Positions 24,458 through 33,188 of a stretch of DNA of 64,000 bases are shown one piece after another. Source of the DNA: Oceanospirillum sp048265165 (GTDB taxonomy: Bacteria; Pseudomonadota; Gammaproteobacteria; Pseudomonadales; Halomonadaceae); assembly GCF_048265165.1 (NCBI RefSeq), contig NZ_JBLXCD010000001.1, forward strand, positions 124,001 to 188,000, written 5' to 3'. Each line of letters opens with the position of its first letter. The first letter of the stretch is position 1. The translations under genes and the position numbers were made by a program. The notes under the pieces were generated by a model. The model was not told where the DNA came from. It did not search any database and saw nothing but the letters and a program-made list of their open reading frames with translations.

Positions 24458-26965
24458 GTGGGCAGTTCATTTTTTTTTATAATCGTAACTATCCTGTTGA
24501 TCGTTGTTCTATGTGTCTTTAAATTTAAGGCGCGCAACTCTCAATCGAGCACCACTCCATGGTCAGAGCAAGAACCTCAACTTGATGTGACCCAACAGAT
24601 AGTTGCTTCTTCTGCTCAGCGTCTCGTTGAGATAATTAACGAGTCTCTTAATATTGCAAATGACTCAAAAAACGCTGATACAAAGGCTTCACGGCTAGAT
24701 TTAGCAAAAGAAAAACTGGATGAATTAAAGGCGTTAGCAAAAGAAAATTCGTGGATCAAAATCGACCGTCTTTCGGATGTTGAGGAGTCAATTAGTGTGT
24801 TGGAGCGGGAGTGCGAAGAAGTCAACTACCGAGTTGAAGCGAACAAAAATTTTGATGATGACGATGATCTTGCTACTTTCAATATTTTATATGGCTATGA
24901 TGATAAAGAAAAAAGTTACAACAAGGCTCCGGGAGAATGGATAAAACCTGGTGAGACCATCACCATAAAAGGGCAAAAATTTACTGGCGGCAATTTTTAT
25001 TTTGGTGGAAAGCTCAGTTCATTCGATGGGTACGGAACAGAAGCGTCACTGGTTGATGATTCGTTAACCGTTGAAAATATGCCATCAAGTTATGAAGATG
25101 AAAGTTTAGGATATTGGCCTAAATTTATCTCGCTCACACCTAAAGGGCGTGGTGCTTTCCTTAATTGGCTATCCGGCAATAGAAGTGATCCGGATACACC
25201 TTTGGGTTATGTGTTTATTTATTTCTATGGCCTTGAAAGGCGCATTACTGTTGATTCAATTAAACAGGCGGTTGATGACACAGAATTCAAATCGTTGTTT
25301 GACGAAATTTTACGATTAAAAGGCATTTACGGCAATAGCCGTTCATTTTCAAATTATTCCACTCGTCTTCTAGAAATAATGTGTCTATTACGACCTCACG
25401 TAGTTTCACATCTGGAACTTGAAAAAACACCTCAAAGAGATTCAATGTTATTCAGACATCGCCTTGCCACTACGGTAAATGAAGGAAAGCCGGTTTCAGC
25501 TGAATTGGCATTGGCATGGATTCGGTTTTATCCGGATTATAATCTGAAGAAACCAGCGCGGCGTTGCGGCTATGAATTCAGCCAGATGTTTATACGCCTC
25601 TATAGCAAAAAATACGGGGATGGGCTTATAGTCAAGCCCAATAAAACACGATTAAAGGTTGAATATCACCCTGCCAGCTCTTCCTTGCGAGGAATATCAT
25701 TTCCTCAACAGGACCTTCCTGACCCCAGTAAATTGAAAGGCCCTGTAAATAAACTTATTGTTATTGCAGATGAATGTATTACTGAACTAGATGCGTATAG
25801 CCGCTATCTTGCTAAACCCAATACGTCCCGCACCGATATTGAAGCTATATTGTTACTGCCGGACGACCTTAGCGATGCGGGCACTACGTTAGGGTTAGGA
25901 GAGTTTAAGAAATGGGCGGATGATGCCATTTCAACGAAAAATGGTCTGGTAAGTGTCGAGGAATTCTGGACATATACCAAATCACCTTTACCTGCGAAGA
26001 TCAACAAAAAAGAAGCTGAATTAATTCAGAATCTTGCACAAAAAGCCGGTTATGGCATAGCACCCGATACACGTTACCACCATGCCAAGACAAGCGCAGA
26101 TGGAAAATTGGTTCTATTTCCTGAAGGACATGGCAAATACTTTGAACCCTCCAAAGCATTTAGTGAAATGGGAATGGCACTACGCCTAGGTGCTATGGTT
26201 GCCACCATTGATTCACATGTGGATCAGGCGGAATTACATTTATTAACTCAGCTCATTGACCACGATACTAATTTATCTCCTACAGAGAAACGATCATTAC
26301 ATGCCTATCTGGTGTGGAGACTTAATACACCTTCAAACGTCACGGGCTTAAAAGCCAGAGTGGAATTACTTGGTAAAACAGAAAAAGCTGCTATCAGTCG
26401 CATATTGGTTGGTGTTGCGATGGCCGATGGAAAAATTGATCCGGATGAAATCAAACAGCTTGAAAAACTCTATACCTTGCTAGGTCTGGATAAAGCTTTA
26501 GTCACTGGAGACATTCATGGAATGTCATCCAGCAAAGCGGGAGTGCGGCCTGCCAGCACTCAATCAGAAAGTATCACTCCTGCTTCCTCGTCATTCCAGC
26601 TCGACGAAAGCATTCTTGCAATACATGAATCGGAAACCAAAGATGTACAAAGCATGTTGGGCGCAATATTTGTGGAGGACGAACCCTTTAGTGACTCCGA
26701 TGACTCAGCCACAGATAGCACTGTTGTAGAGGAAGAAACCGGAATTGATAAACCGCATTATGCGTTGTATGAAAGCCTTATACGAAAAGATAAATGGACT
26801 CGTGAAGAGGTGGAAGCATTGTGCTGTGATTCGGGTTTGATGGTTAGTGGAGCTTTGGAAACTATTAATGACTGGTCATTTGATAAAGTTGATGCTGCTG
26901 TACTTGAAGAGGATGGTGACGCAATTTATGTCGATCAGGAAATCGTAGAAGAGATAGAAGGTTAA
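24458..26965 (+). CDS. Membrane-anchored TerB_N-TerB-TerB_C protein
   Basis: An 835-aa protein, first gene of a three-gene operon. A strong N-terminal membrane helix (about 4-21) is followed by a helical, coiled-coil-like stretch (45-130), an acidic DDDDD patch (133-137), a TerB_N domain (about 160-370; EWIKPGE, SLTPKGRGAFLNWLSG, YFYGLERR), a middle region with LDAYSRYLAKP, a TerB-like helical bundle with acidic metal-site pattern (about 573-680; GVAMADGKIDPDE) and a TerB_C domain (about 714-830). TerB-family domains come from tellurite/stress systems and are often found with DNA-processing enzymes. Start is GTG with GGAG 6 nt upstream. Base composition is clearly more AT-rich than in the flanking genes. 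A membrane-tethered sensor or scaffold for the ATPase and helicase is an inference. Confidence 0.85.
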   Translation: MGSSFFFIIVTILLIVVLCVFKFKARNSQSSTTPWSEQEPQLDVTQQIVASSAQRLVEIINESLNIANDSKNADTKASRLDLAKEKLDELKALAKENSWIKIDRLSDVEESISVLERECEEVNYRVEANKNFDDDDDLATFNILYGYDDKEKSYNKAPGEWIKPGETITIKGQKFTGGNFYFGGKLSSFDGYGTEASLVDDSLTVENMPSSYEDESLGYWPKFISLTPKGRGAFLNWLSGNRSDPDTPLGYVFIYFYGLERRITVDSIKQAVDDTEFKSLFDEILRLKGIYGNSRSFSNYSTRLLEIMCLLRPHVVSHLELEKTPQRDSMLFRHRLATTVNEGKPVSAELALAWIRFYPDYNLKKPARRCGYEFSQMFIRLYSKKYGDGLIVKPNKTRLKVEYHPASSSLRGISFPQQDLPDPSKLKGPVNKLIVIADECITELDAYSRYLAKPNTSRTDIEAILLLPDDLSDAGTTLGLGEFKKWADDAISTKNGLVSVEEFWTYTKSPLPAKINKKEAELIQNLAQKAGYGIAPDTRYHHAKTSADGKLVLFPEGHGKYFEPSKAFSEMGMALRLGAMVATIDSHVDQAELHLLTQLIDHDTNLSPTEKRSLHAYLVWRLNTPSNVTGLKARVELLGKTEKAAISRILVGVAMADGKIDPDEIKQLEKLYTLLGLDKALVTGDIHGMSSSKAGVRPASTQSESITPASSSFQLDESILAIHESETKDVQSMLGAIFVEDEPFSDSDDSATDSTVVEEETGIDKPHYALYESLIRKDKWTREEVEALCCDSGLMVSGALETINDWSFDKVDAAVLEEDGDAIYVDQEIVEEIEG

Positions 26966-26969
26966 ATTT

Positions 26970-28295
26970 ATGGAAAAACGTATCCGATTAAAAGAACGTG
27001 ATGCAATCATTCAATCACTGAAATCTGGTGTAACTCCCAAAATTGGGATTCAGCATATTCAGGTAGGACGAAGTAATGAAGTCAAAGCGTTGTATAAGGA
27101 CATTGAAAGAATCTCTCAAGGCGGCGCAGCATTCAGGCTTATCATTGGTGATTATGGCTCAGGGAAAACTTTTTTTCTGAGCGTGGTACGGTCCATTGCT
27201 CTTGAAAAGAAGCTGGTTACGGTCAATGCGGATCTTTCACCGGATCGGCGTGTCCACGCTTCTTCAGGACAGGCACGGAATCTTTATTCCGAGCTCATGA
27301 GGAATCTGGCAACCCGCAATAAACCGGATGGAAATGCATTAGCCAGTGTTGTAGAGCGATTTGTAACTCAGGCCCGTAAAGAAGCAGCTGAAAAAAAAAC
27401 TGATGTTTCGACAGTAATTCATCAAAAATTAGCATCCTTGTCAGAATTGGTTGGCGGATATGATTTTGCAAACGTTATTGATGCCTACTGGAATGGTCAC
27501 GAGCAGGATAATGAGGAGTTAAAATCAAATGCCATTCGCTGGTTACGTGCTGAATACACTACTAAGACAGATGCAAGAAGAGATCTTGATGTAAGAACGA
27601 TTATTTCAGATAACTCGTTTTATGATGCGTTAAAACTTATGAGCCTGTTTGTACGTCAGGCGGGCTATGAAGGCTTACTCGTTAACCTGGATGAAATGGT
27701 TAATCTTTATAAATTAAGTAGTACACAAGCACGTACATCTAACTATGAGCAGATTCTTCGAATACTCAATGATTGCCTTCAGGGTTCAGCTGAATATCTT
27801 GGGTTTTTATTGGGCGGAACGCCAGAGTTTTTATTAGATCCCCGCAGAGGATTATATAGCTATGAAGCATTGCAATCCCGATTAGCTGAAAATAGCTTTG
27901 CGCAACGTGCGGGGGTTATTGATTACTCCTCACCTGCACTACATCTGGCGAGCTTAACACCGGAGGAACTTTATATTCTCCTGAAGAATCTTCGTCATGT
28001 CTTTGCTGAAGGTGATACGTCTAAATATCTAGTACCTGATGATGCTCTCAAAGCTTTTCTACATCATTGTAGTCAGACTATTGGTGATGCCTATTTCCGC
28101 ACACCGAGAAATACCATCAAAGCATTTTTAGATATGTTGGCTGTGTTGGAACAAAACCCTTCTATGCAATGGTCGCAGTTAGTTCAATCAATTGCAATTG
28201 AGGATGATCGTCCAAGTGATACAGATGAAATTATGGTGTATGAAAAGACAGGCGAAATTTTGAATAGTGATGGGCTAGCTGATTTCAAATTATGA
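26970..28295 (+). CDS. P-loop ATPase, DUF2791 / BREX BrxC-BrxD type
   Basis: A 441-aa ATPase of the DUF2791 family, the same family as the BrxD/BrxC ATPases of BREX phage-defence systems; its length fits BrxD. Walker A is GDYGSGKT (60-67), and Walker B is LLVNLDE (236-242) followed by MVNLY, both intact. A C-terminal helical region follows (about 320-410). It starts 4 bp after the TerB gene stop and overlaps the helicase gene by an ATGA junction, so all three should be made together. It probably uses ATP to assemble on or move DNA with the helicase. No PglX, PglZ or methyltransferase is present. Confidence 0.88.
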   Translation: MEKRIRLKERDAIIQSLKSGVTPKIGIQHIQVGRSNEVKALYKDIERISQGGAAFRLIIGDYGSGKTFFLSVVRSIALEKKLVTVNADLSPDRRVHASSGQARNLYSELMRNLATRNKPDGNALASVVERFVTQARKEAAEKKTDVSTVIHQKLASLSELVGGYDFANVIDAYWNGHEQDNEELKSNAIRWLRAEYTTKTDARRDLDVRTIISDNSFYDALKLMSLFVRQAGYEGLLVNLDEMVNLYKLSSTQARTSNYEQILRILNDCLQGSAEYLGFLLGGTPEFLLDPRRGLYSYEALQSRLAENSFAQRAGVIDYSSPALHLASLTPEELYILLKNLRHVFAEGDTSKYLVPDDALKAFLHHCSQTIGDAYFRTPRNTIKAFLDMLAVLEQNPSMQWSQLVQSIAIEDDRPSDTDEIMVYEKTGEILNSDGLADFKL

Positions 28296-30496
28296 TAGAG
28301 GAATATCAACGCCTTGATAAGCGTGTACAAAAATGGTTGTTTAATCAGGGATGGCCTGATTTAAGGGAAATACAAAAACGGGCAATTGCACCGATTCTGT
28401 CAGGTGATAGAGATGTGCTGATTAGTGCATCGACGGCAGCAGGTAAAACAGAAGCTTTTTTTCTACCCGCATGTAGCGCAATTGCCGACGATGGAAATGG
28501 CTTTGGTATTCTCTATATCAGTCCTTTGAAAGCATTGATAAACGATCAGTACCGCAGGCTAGATAGTTTAAGTGAAATGCTGGATATGCAGGTTACACCT
28601 TGGCATGGTGATAGCCTTCAATCCAAAAAGAAAAAAGCCAGAAACAATCCTTCAGGTGTTCTGTTAATCACTCCTGAATCTTTGGAATCACTGCTAGTCA
28701 GGGAGCCGGGATGGATTAAGCAATCCTTCACCTCACTCAAATTTATTGTCATTGATGAATTTCATGCGTTCATCGGAACCGAGCGAGGACAGCAATTACT
28801 TTCTCTGCTTATCCGCCTTGAACATATAACTGGCCGAATCTCTAATCCTATTCCACGGGTTGCGCTAAGTGCGACACTCGGAGAGCTTGAAAAAGTACCA
28901 CTTTCTCTTAGGCCAAATAAAAGTCTGCCTTGCGAAACCATTACCAGTAGTCAGCACCAAAGCACTATTAGGGTTCAGGTTAAAGGATATTTAGAGCCGG
29001 TAGACATCATGATGGATGAAACACGTACTTCTGCTGAACAGCAGATTTGTCAGGAAATATTTAGGCTCTGTAGAGGTGACTCACATCTGGTATTTGCAAA
29101 TAGCCGCAGCCGGACAGAAAGCATCGCTGCGCAGTTAAGTGATTTATGCGAACAACACGCTGTACCCAATGAGTTTTTCCCTCATCACGGTTCATTAGCT
29201 AAAGAACTTCGGGAATATTTAGAATCCAGGTTGCAGAAAGAAACCCTGCCAACAACAGCTATTTGTACCATGACCTTAGAGCTAGGCATTGACATCGGGA
29301 AAGTGAGTTCTGTTATACAGGTTACTGCTCCACACTCAGTATCAAGTTTACGTCAGCGGTTAGGCCGGTCTGGCAGAAGGAATTCACCTTCCATATTGCG
29401 TACGTTAATCGCAGAAAATGAACTGAATGATAAATCCAATATTGTAGATGGTCTTAGATTGGAGTTGGTTCAATCACTAGCAATGATTCGATTGCTCATT
29501 GTAGAGAACTGGTTTGAACCAGCAGATACAGAGCAAATGCATCTTTCTACCTTTTTACACCAGATACTTGCCGTAATTGCGCAATGGGGAAGCATCAGGG
29601 CTGACCAGCTTTATTCTTTATTATGTGAGCAAGGATCGTTCAAAGAAATATCAGTTCAGCATTTTAAAAAATTGTTGTCCCATATGGGTAAAGTCCAATT
29701 AGTACAGCAAATCAATAGCGGTGAATTGGTTTTGGGAATTGAGGGGGAGCGTCTTACCAATTCCTATACTTTCTATGCTGTGTTTAAAACACCGGAAGAA
29801 TTCCGTATTGTTGCCGGAAGCAAAACGCTCGGTACGCTACCTGTCGACTCCCTAATTCTTAAAGATCAGCACATTATATTTGGTGGCCGTAGATGGAAGG
29901 TCACGGATATTGATGATGAAAAGAAAGTCATCTATGTCACTTCTACAAAGGGTGGTAAACCTCCAAAATTTAACGGCAGTGGCATGTCGATTCATGACAG
30001 GGTTCGAAAAGAGATGCTAAGTATCTACCGCAATGGTGACTATCGCATTGAGGTTGGAAATCAAAAAATAGATTTTGTAGATAATCTTGGAAGACGGCTT
30101 TTTCAAGAGGGTGCATACCTTTTTAAAGAGGCTTACATTGAAAAAAAACCTGTCTATCAAAGCGGTAAGCATAGTTATATTTTCTCATGGATGGGCGATA
30201 AAGTTGTTAACACGCTTACCGTTTTACTAATTAGAAGTGGTTATGTATGTAGTAATTTTTCTGGTGTTATTGAGGTACAAAATTCTAATGCAGATGATAT
30301 AAAGAACTGTTTAATAGACATAGCAAATGATGTGCTACCAGATGAAACTGAGCTTGCTGAAACACTTTCGATACAGCAAAAGCTTGTTGAAAAATATGAT
30401 GAGTATCTGCCAGAAGATTTGTTAACCGAAGGGTATGGGAGAAAAGCTTTTAATTCTTCGGCTGCCAAACAGTGGATATTAGGAAACCTTGCTTAA
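28292..30496 (+). CDS. Superfamily 2 DEAH-type helicase, Lhr/BrxHI-like
   Basis: A 734-aa helicase. Motif I is STAAGKTE (46-53), motif Ia is ISPLKALINDQ (76-86), motif II is DEFH (155-158), motif III is SAT (193-195) and motif VI is QRLGRSGRR (355-363). All are intact, so ATPase activity is likely. The C-terminal half (about 400-734) resembles the winged-helix and DUF1998-free tail of short Lhr-like proteins, though I recognise no nuclease motif. In type 2 BREX the pair BrxD plus BrxHI has the same two protein classes. The ATG overlaps the ATPase stop, giving translational coupling. It is the last gene of the operon; an attC-like site starts 18 bp after its stop. Confidence 0.88.
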   Translation: MIEEYQRLDKRVQKWLFNQGWPDLREIQKRAIAPILSGDRDVLISASTAAGKTEAFFLPACSAIADDGNGFGILYISPLKALINDQYRRLDSLSEMLDMQVTPWHGDSLQSKKKKARNNPSGVLLITPESLESLLVREPGWIKQSFTSLKFIVIDEFHAFIGTERGQQLLSLLIRLEHITGRISNPIPRVALSATLGELEKVPLSLRPNKSLPCETITSSQHQSTIRVQVKGYLEPVDIMMDETRTSAEQQICQEIFRLCRGDSHLVFANSRSRTESIAAQLSDLCEQHAVPNEFFPHHGSLAKELREYLESRLQKETLPTTAICTMTLELGIDIGKVSSVIQVTAPHSVSSLRQRLGRSGRRNSPSILRTLIAENELNDKSNIVDGLRLELVQSLAMIRLLIVENWFEPADTEQMHLSTFLHQILAVIAQWGSIRADQLYSLLCEQGSFKEISVQHFKKLLSHMGKVQLVQQINSGELVLGIEGERLTNSYTFYAVFKTPEEFRIVAGSKTLGTLPVDSLILKDQHIIFGGRRWKVTDIDDEKKVIYVTSTKGGKPPKFNGSGMSIHDRVRKEMLSIYRNGDYRIEVGNQKIDFVDNLGRRLFQEGAYLFKEAYIEKKPVYQSGKHSYIFSWMGDKVVNTLTVLLIRSGYVCSNFSGVIEVQNSNADDIKNCLIDIANDVLPDETELAETLSIQQKLVEKYDEYLPEDLLTEGYGRKAFNSSAAKQWILGNLA

Positions 30497-30514
30497 GATG
30501 TCTATCCTAATGCC

Positions 30515-30586
30515 GTATAACAAGTTGCTGCACGCGGATAAATTACTCGCTGTACTCCTAATTTACCGGTAAGCAAAGCGTTATGT
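30515..30586 (-). other. Integron attC-like recombination site
   Basis: This 72-bp segment folds like an attC site. Ends: ATAAC (30517-30521) with GTTAT (30580-30584). Then TTGCT (30525-30529) with AGCAA (30572-30576), CGG (30535-30537) with CCG (30566-30568), a single unpaired A at 30538, and TAAATTA (30539-30545) with TAATTTA (30559-30565). On the minus strand it runs from ACATAAC to GTTATAC, close to the RYYYAAC / GTTRRRY core pattern, and contains the stop codon of the disrupted parE. A toxin-antitoxin gene pair followed directly by attC is the normal gene-cassette arrangement. No integrase and no second attC were found. Confidence 0.6.
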
Positions 30587-30865
30587 TCCTACCTGCAAGC
30601 TAACATCCATACTCTTATGAAGAATACGGATAATCCTGATTTGCTGGTAGAAGATCACATGACTTCCCTGCGGGAATTTCCGATATCCCGCTCGGATCTC
30701 ATCTCAGGTTCTGCCAATATCCGGGTTTTCCGCTACCAACCAAAATGAATCATTAAATTGCTTCAGGTAGTCATTCCGTTGCTCTTTGCCCCAGCGGCGC
30801 TGGGTAAAAAGGGCGATTTCCCGTAAGTCCGTTTTCGCTGCGACCGTCAGTGTGAAGGGTTTCAT
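30581..30865 (-). pseudogene. parE: ParE-family toxin gene with in-frame stop
   Basis: Reading the minus strand from the ATG at 30865 gives a RelE/ParE-type toxin start (LTVAAKTDLREIALFTQ, RRWGKEQRNDYLKQF, FWLVAENPDIGRT), then TGA at 30706-30704 (codon 54). The same frame continues with typical ParE sequence (DEIRAGYRKFPQGSHVIFY, RIIRILHKSMDV) to TAA at 30583-30581. So a single nonsense codon splits an otherwise intact 94-codon gene; the region after VIFY may also be a few residues short. The start overlaps the antitoxin stop. The full toxin cannot be made without readthrough. Confidence 0.8.
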
Positions 30866-31104
30866 TGAAGCTCTTCGTTATCCAGCTCTTTGATAAAGCT
30901 ATCTAGGTCATAATCCGCATCGCCGCTTTGTTCGCCCTGTTGCAGCAGCTGTCGCAGGGTTTCCATCTTAGCTTCCTGATTTTCCAGCAGGCGCAGGGCA
31001 GAGCGGATCACTTCACTGGCGGAACCATACCGGCCGCTCTGCACCTGTTCAGAGATAAACCCCTCGAAGTGATCCCCCAAGGTAATACTGGTGTTCTTAG
31101 CCAT
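30862..31104 (-). CDS. parD: ParD-family antitoxin
   Basis: An 80-aa ParD-type antitoxin that would bind a ParE toxin and its own promoter. The ribbon-helix-helix part is KNTSITLGDHFEGFISEQV and YGSASEVIRSALRLLE; the acidic C-terminal tail would wrap the toxin. The ATG at 31104 has GGAG 8 nt upstream; an in-frame extension of 11 residues has none. The stop overlaps the toxin start. The gene is intact although its partner is broken. Repeated GGTAT/ATACC elements at 31120-31152 may be its autorepression site. Confidence 0.9.
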   Translation of the reverse strand: MAKNTSITLGDHFEGFISEQVQSGRYGSASEVIRSALRLLENQEAKMETLRQLLQQGEQSGDADYDLDSFIKELDNEELQ

Positions 31105-31139
31105 GTTGTTTGCTCCGAAATACCTATATATACCCAATT

Positions 31140-31286
31140 ATGGTATCAGTACCAGCTAAGAGCAATGCGCGATCATGGCTTCATCCTGAACTAACCTTTA
31201 TCATTTCATCGGCCAGTGAAAACTGGCAGGCGGAGCAGCGAATCAATCTTTCCGAGCTGCAACCGCTGAAATTCCTGTCTGCTTAA
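31140..31286 (+). CDS. Short unknown frame, possible gene remnant
   Basis: A 48-codon frame (ATG to TAA) ending in NLSELQPLKFLSA, 24 bp before the DUF2164 gene. It lacks a good ribosome-binding site. The residue pattern looks like a real protein C-terminus, so it could be the tail of a chromosomal gene cut when the parDE/TerB segment entered. I do not recognise a family; it may also be chance. Confidence 0.25.
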   Translation: MVSVPAKSNARSWLHPELTFIISSASENWQAEQRINLSELQPLKFLSA

Positions 31287-31310
31287 GCAGCCAAAACCTA
31301 AGCAAACTCT

Positions 31311-31556
31311 ATGACCGATATAAAACTCTCCAAGGACGATACCGCCCGTATCGTCGCTAAGATCAAAGATTACTTTGCTGATGAACTGGATCAGGATATT
31401 GGCGGTTTTGAAGCCGAGTTCCTGATCGATTTCTTCGCGAAGGAGATCGGGCCGCACTTTTACAATCAGGGGCTGGCTGATGCCCAGACCCTGTTTCATG
31501 AAAAAACCGAAGAACTGACTTATCAGATTCAGGAGCTGGAAAAGCCGACAAGCTAA
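31311..31556 (+). CDS. DUF2164 family protein
   Basis: An 81-aa cytoplasmic protein matching DUF2164. The start KLSKDDTARIVAKIKDYF, then LDQDIGGFEAEFLIDFF and a GPHFYNQGL are characteristic. The function of this family is unknown. It marks the return to ordinary chromosomal genes to the right of the accessory segment. The upstream ribosome-binding site is weak. Confidence 0.8.
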   Translation: MTDIKLSKDDTARIVAKIKDYFADELDQDIGGFEAEFLIDFFAKEIGPHFYNQGLADAQTLFHEKTEELTYQIQELEKPTS

Positions 31557-31578
31557 TTGAAGTGATCCCCAATAGGTG

Positions 31579-31593
31579 GTTACACTGTGTAAC
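31579..31593. promoter_or_regulatory. Perfect palindrome upstream of a diguanylate cyclase gene
   Basis: GTTACAC-T-GTGTAAC is a 7-bp inverted repeat around one base, 69 bp before the start of the PAS-GGDEF gene. This form is typical of operators, but no regulator is implied. Confidence 0.3.
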
Positions 31594-31661
31594 GCAAAGC
31601 AGAAAGGCCGTATCTCTACAACGGTTAAATGGCAAACGATTAACGGCCACAGAGCAATTTT

Positions 31662-32756
31662 ATGAACAGAAACACCGAAGCGGCTGCCGCTTTAGTCGAA
31701 ACCGGGTACTGGGCCAGCCAATATTTTCTCTGGAGTGTCATTCTGATTGTGGTGGTTCTGTTTCTGTCGGGAGCCTGGTGTTTTTTCTATCACCGCCGCG
31801 CCATGGCGGCTCAGCGTCTGTTAGTGCAGAATCTACGTGAGAGCGCAGATACTTTTCGTTACCTTGTAGAGACGGCACATGAAGGTATTGCCGTAGTGCA
31901 AAATAAACGGCTGGTTTATCTGAATCCGCGCATGTGTGAAATGAGTGGATATCATGAAACTGAGCTCAAGGCTTTGCCGTCTTTTATCCCCTTGATTCAT
32001 CCATCGTCACGGGATGAGATGATGGCGAATTATCAGCGCCGTGTGGCTGGAGAGACAGCTCCGCAGCGGTATGAAAGTCTTTTGTTACGCAAGGATGGCT
32101 CCAGTTACCCGATTGAGCTTAGCGGTGTTGCCATTGTTTGGGGCGGGCAGCCGGCAACACTTAATATGCTTACGGATATCTCCGATCGTAAAGCGGCAGA
32201 AAAAAAGATTCTGCATCTGGCCCATCATGATAGCCTCACCGGTCTTGTTAATCGCACGGTGCTGCATGAGCGTATACAGCAAACCATCGCTTTGGCGAAC
32301 CGCAGTCATACGCCATTCGCTGTATTATTTGTTGACCTGAATGCTTTCAAGCAGGTGAATGATACCTACGGACATGAGGTGGGCGACGTGTTACTGCAGC
32401 AAGTAACCCTGCGTATTAAACAACAGCTAAAGGATACAGACACTCTGGCGCGTGTAGGCGGGGATGAATTTGTCGTTCTGTTGACTGAAATAACCGATAA
32501 TCGGGATGTAACCCAGGTTATGTCCCGTATTAAAGAGGGGATGGCTGAGGCGTTTCAGATTAAACGTCATCAGCTGCACTGCCAGGTGAGCCAGGGCGCA
32601 GCGTTATATCCTGAAGATGGCGCATCGGTACAGGCACTATTAAGTCAGGCAGACAAAAATATGTATGCTGACAAATGCCGCTACTATGCGGACCTCAATG
32701 CTAACGACTCAGATCATCACCCTAACGATGCCCGTCATAGCCCCAACCCGCAATAA
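31662..32756 (+). CDS. Diguanylate cyclase with PAS sensor
   Basis: A 364-aa protein with one membrane helix (about 23-45), a PAS domain (about 65-180; GIAVVQNKRLVYLNPRMCEM) and a GGDEF domain (about 185-345). The catalytic motif is VGGDEF (266-270), and AHHDSLTGLVNR is intact, so it should make c-di-GMP. At the inhibitory I-site the expected Arg is Lys (KDTD, 257-260), so feedback inhibition may be weak or lost. This differs from the larger cyclase at the left end of the window, which keeps RxxD. It is a single gene. Confidence 0.9.
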   Translation: MNRNTEAAAALVETGYWASQYFLWSVILIVVVLFLSGAWCFFYHRRAMAAQRLLVQNLRESADTFRYLVETAHEGIAVVQNKRLVYLNPRMCEMSGYHETELKALPSFIPLIHPSSRDEMMANYQRRVAGETAPQRYESLLLRKDGSSYPIELSGVAIVWGGQPATLNMLTDISDRKAAEKKILHLAHHDSLTGLVNRTVLHERIQQTIALANRSHTPFAVLFVDLNAFKQVNDTYGHEVGDVLLQQVTLRIKQQLKDTDTLARVGGDEFVVLLTEITDNRDVTQVMSRIKEGMAEAFQIKRHQLHCQVSQGAALYPEDGASVQALLSQADKNMYADKCRYYADLNANDSDHHPNDARHSPNPQ

Positions 32757-33188
32757 ATCCCCATGTTTCCTTCCCTCTGATAACGAACAACTTTGACCTC
32801 TCTGGACACAGACATACCTTACGTTAGGCGCGTCCTAAAGGGTGTGAGTGATAAGAAGCAAACGGGCAAAATATAGCGGCTGCAAAACTCCGAACACCCT
32901 TACTCAGACTGTTTAGCTCGCTGCCAGGTGCTGATATTTTCTTACGGAGCTGAAAATAACAGAAAACCGAATCAGAAAACTGCGGTCATAGAGGGTGAGC
33001 AACCGGGAGAGGCCGACGGATAATGCATTGTTGGTTGCAATGAGAATTATTGAATATAGAGTCGTAAGATAAAAGATCCCACGGAAGGCAGCATATGTAC
33101 TAAAAAAACTGATAATAACCTCAGATTAATAGCTTATATCGTTAATTAAGGGTGTTATTTTAAAATATTGACTCAACTTGGATTGACT
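32757..33188. other. Gene-free stretch
   Basis: I see no coding frame with a ribosome-binding site, no RNA gene and no strong hairpin in these 432 bp between the diguanylate cyclase and the GFA gene. The right half is AT-rich and should hold the GFA promoter. Confidence 0.4.

Noticed and set aside
24458..30496. A complete BREX or restriction system
   Set aside because: Only BrxD-like and BrxHI-like proteins are present; no PglX/methylase, PglZ, BrxA/B/L or nuclease gene occurs in the window.
30515..31104. A full integron
   Set aside because: No integrase gene and only one attC-like site were found; at most a single cassette or a relic.
31206..31499. 97-aa minus-strand frame
   Set aside because: It is antisense to the recognised DUF2164 gene.
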